From Terebella lapidaria (taxonomy: Eukaryota > Annelida > Polychaeta > Terebellida > Terebellidae), in assembly GCA_949152475.1 (NCBI GenBank), contig OX424566.1:13725177-13789176 (forward strand): DNA of 64,000 nt. The letters run 5' to 3'. Below are positions 63,915 to 64,000 of this stretch, one piece after another. Under the pieces are notes generated by a model. It worked only from the letters and a program-made list of their open reading frames with translations, did no database searches and was not told the origin of the DNA. Numbering within the stretch: position 1 is the stretch's first letter; every line of letters begins with the position of its first letter. A program made the translations under genes and the position numbers.

Positions 63915-64000
63915 TGCTGATTTTAATACCTTTATGTTTACATTATAAATGAATGGGACAGCGGCTCACTGCAGTGTTTAGTTTGTTACCCGCAGTCAAT
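63915..64000. mobile_element. Possible second copy of the TTAA-flanked element (cut by the window edge)
   Basis: About 45 bases (TACCTTTATGTTTACATTAT, AAATGAATGGGACAGC) resemble the subterminal part of the 713-bp element at 26585-27297 (TACCTTTATATTTACATGAT, AAGTGAATGGACAGC). The end lies outside the window. Confidence 0.4.

Overview
The window is animal nuclear DNA, most likely from a marine invertebrate. Both genes are intron-rich with short introns. The intergenic DNA is AT-rich and full of small inverted-repeat elements, a CR1/L2-like LINE, Penelope-like retroelements and a young Ty3/gypsy retrotransposon. A lophotrochozoan (mollusc or brachiopod) or a cephalochordate would fit; the sequence alone does not settle the species.

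Two host genes lie on the minus strand. From about 13.0 kb to the left edge runs an ABCB-type full multidrug transporter (P-glycoprotein/ABCB1-like). Twenty-three coding exons give about 1,018 residues (TMD1, NBD1, linker, most of TMD2); the second nucleotide-binding domain lies beyond the left edge. From 29.64 to 22.99 kb runs a complete CDC7 kinase gene (10 coding exons, 569 residues), the DDK kinase that fires replication origins.

Introns of both genes carry two related families of hairpin-ended elements, called A and B here. B copies sit inside A copies in both genes, and a TTAA-flanked element also sits inside one A copy. Another B copy, a decayed A-like element and a 5'-truncated LINE lie between the genes.

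Right of CDC7 the window is repeat DNA. It holds a foldback element, a long imperfect palindrome and degenerate short repeats. At 32.36-43.22 kb is a 10.9-kb Ty3/gypsy element in minus orientation. It has 895-bp LTRs, a tRNA-His-like primer site, gag, pol and an extra zinc-finger/coiled-coil ORF. It is followed by a 9.7-kb, 34-bp-period satellite with a higher-order period of about 2.4-2.55 kb. The last 10 kb is AT-rich and holds microsatellites, LINE remnants and a Penelope-like fragment with an inverted copy of its 3' end and hammerhead-ribozyme-like cores.

The best leads are: (1) minisatellites that multiply 5' splice sites in three introns of the ABCB gene; (2) a gypsy element with a TTCGCGGAAG motif spread through its U3, gag and the region before ORF3, where a TATA box suggests a second, internal promoter; (3) the satellite's higher-order structure; (4) a degenerate ABC signature in NBD1.
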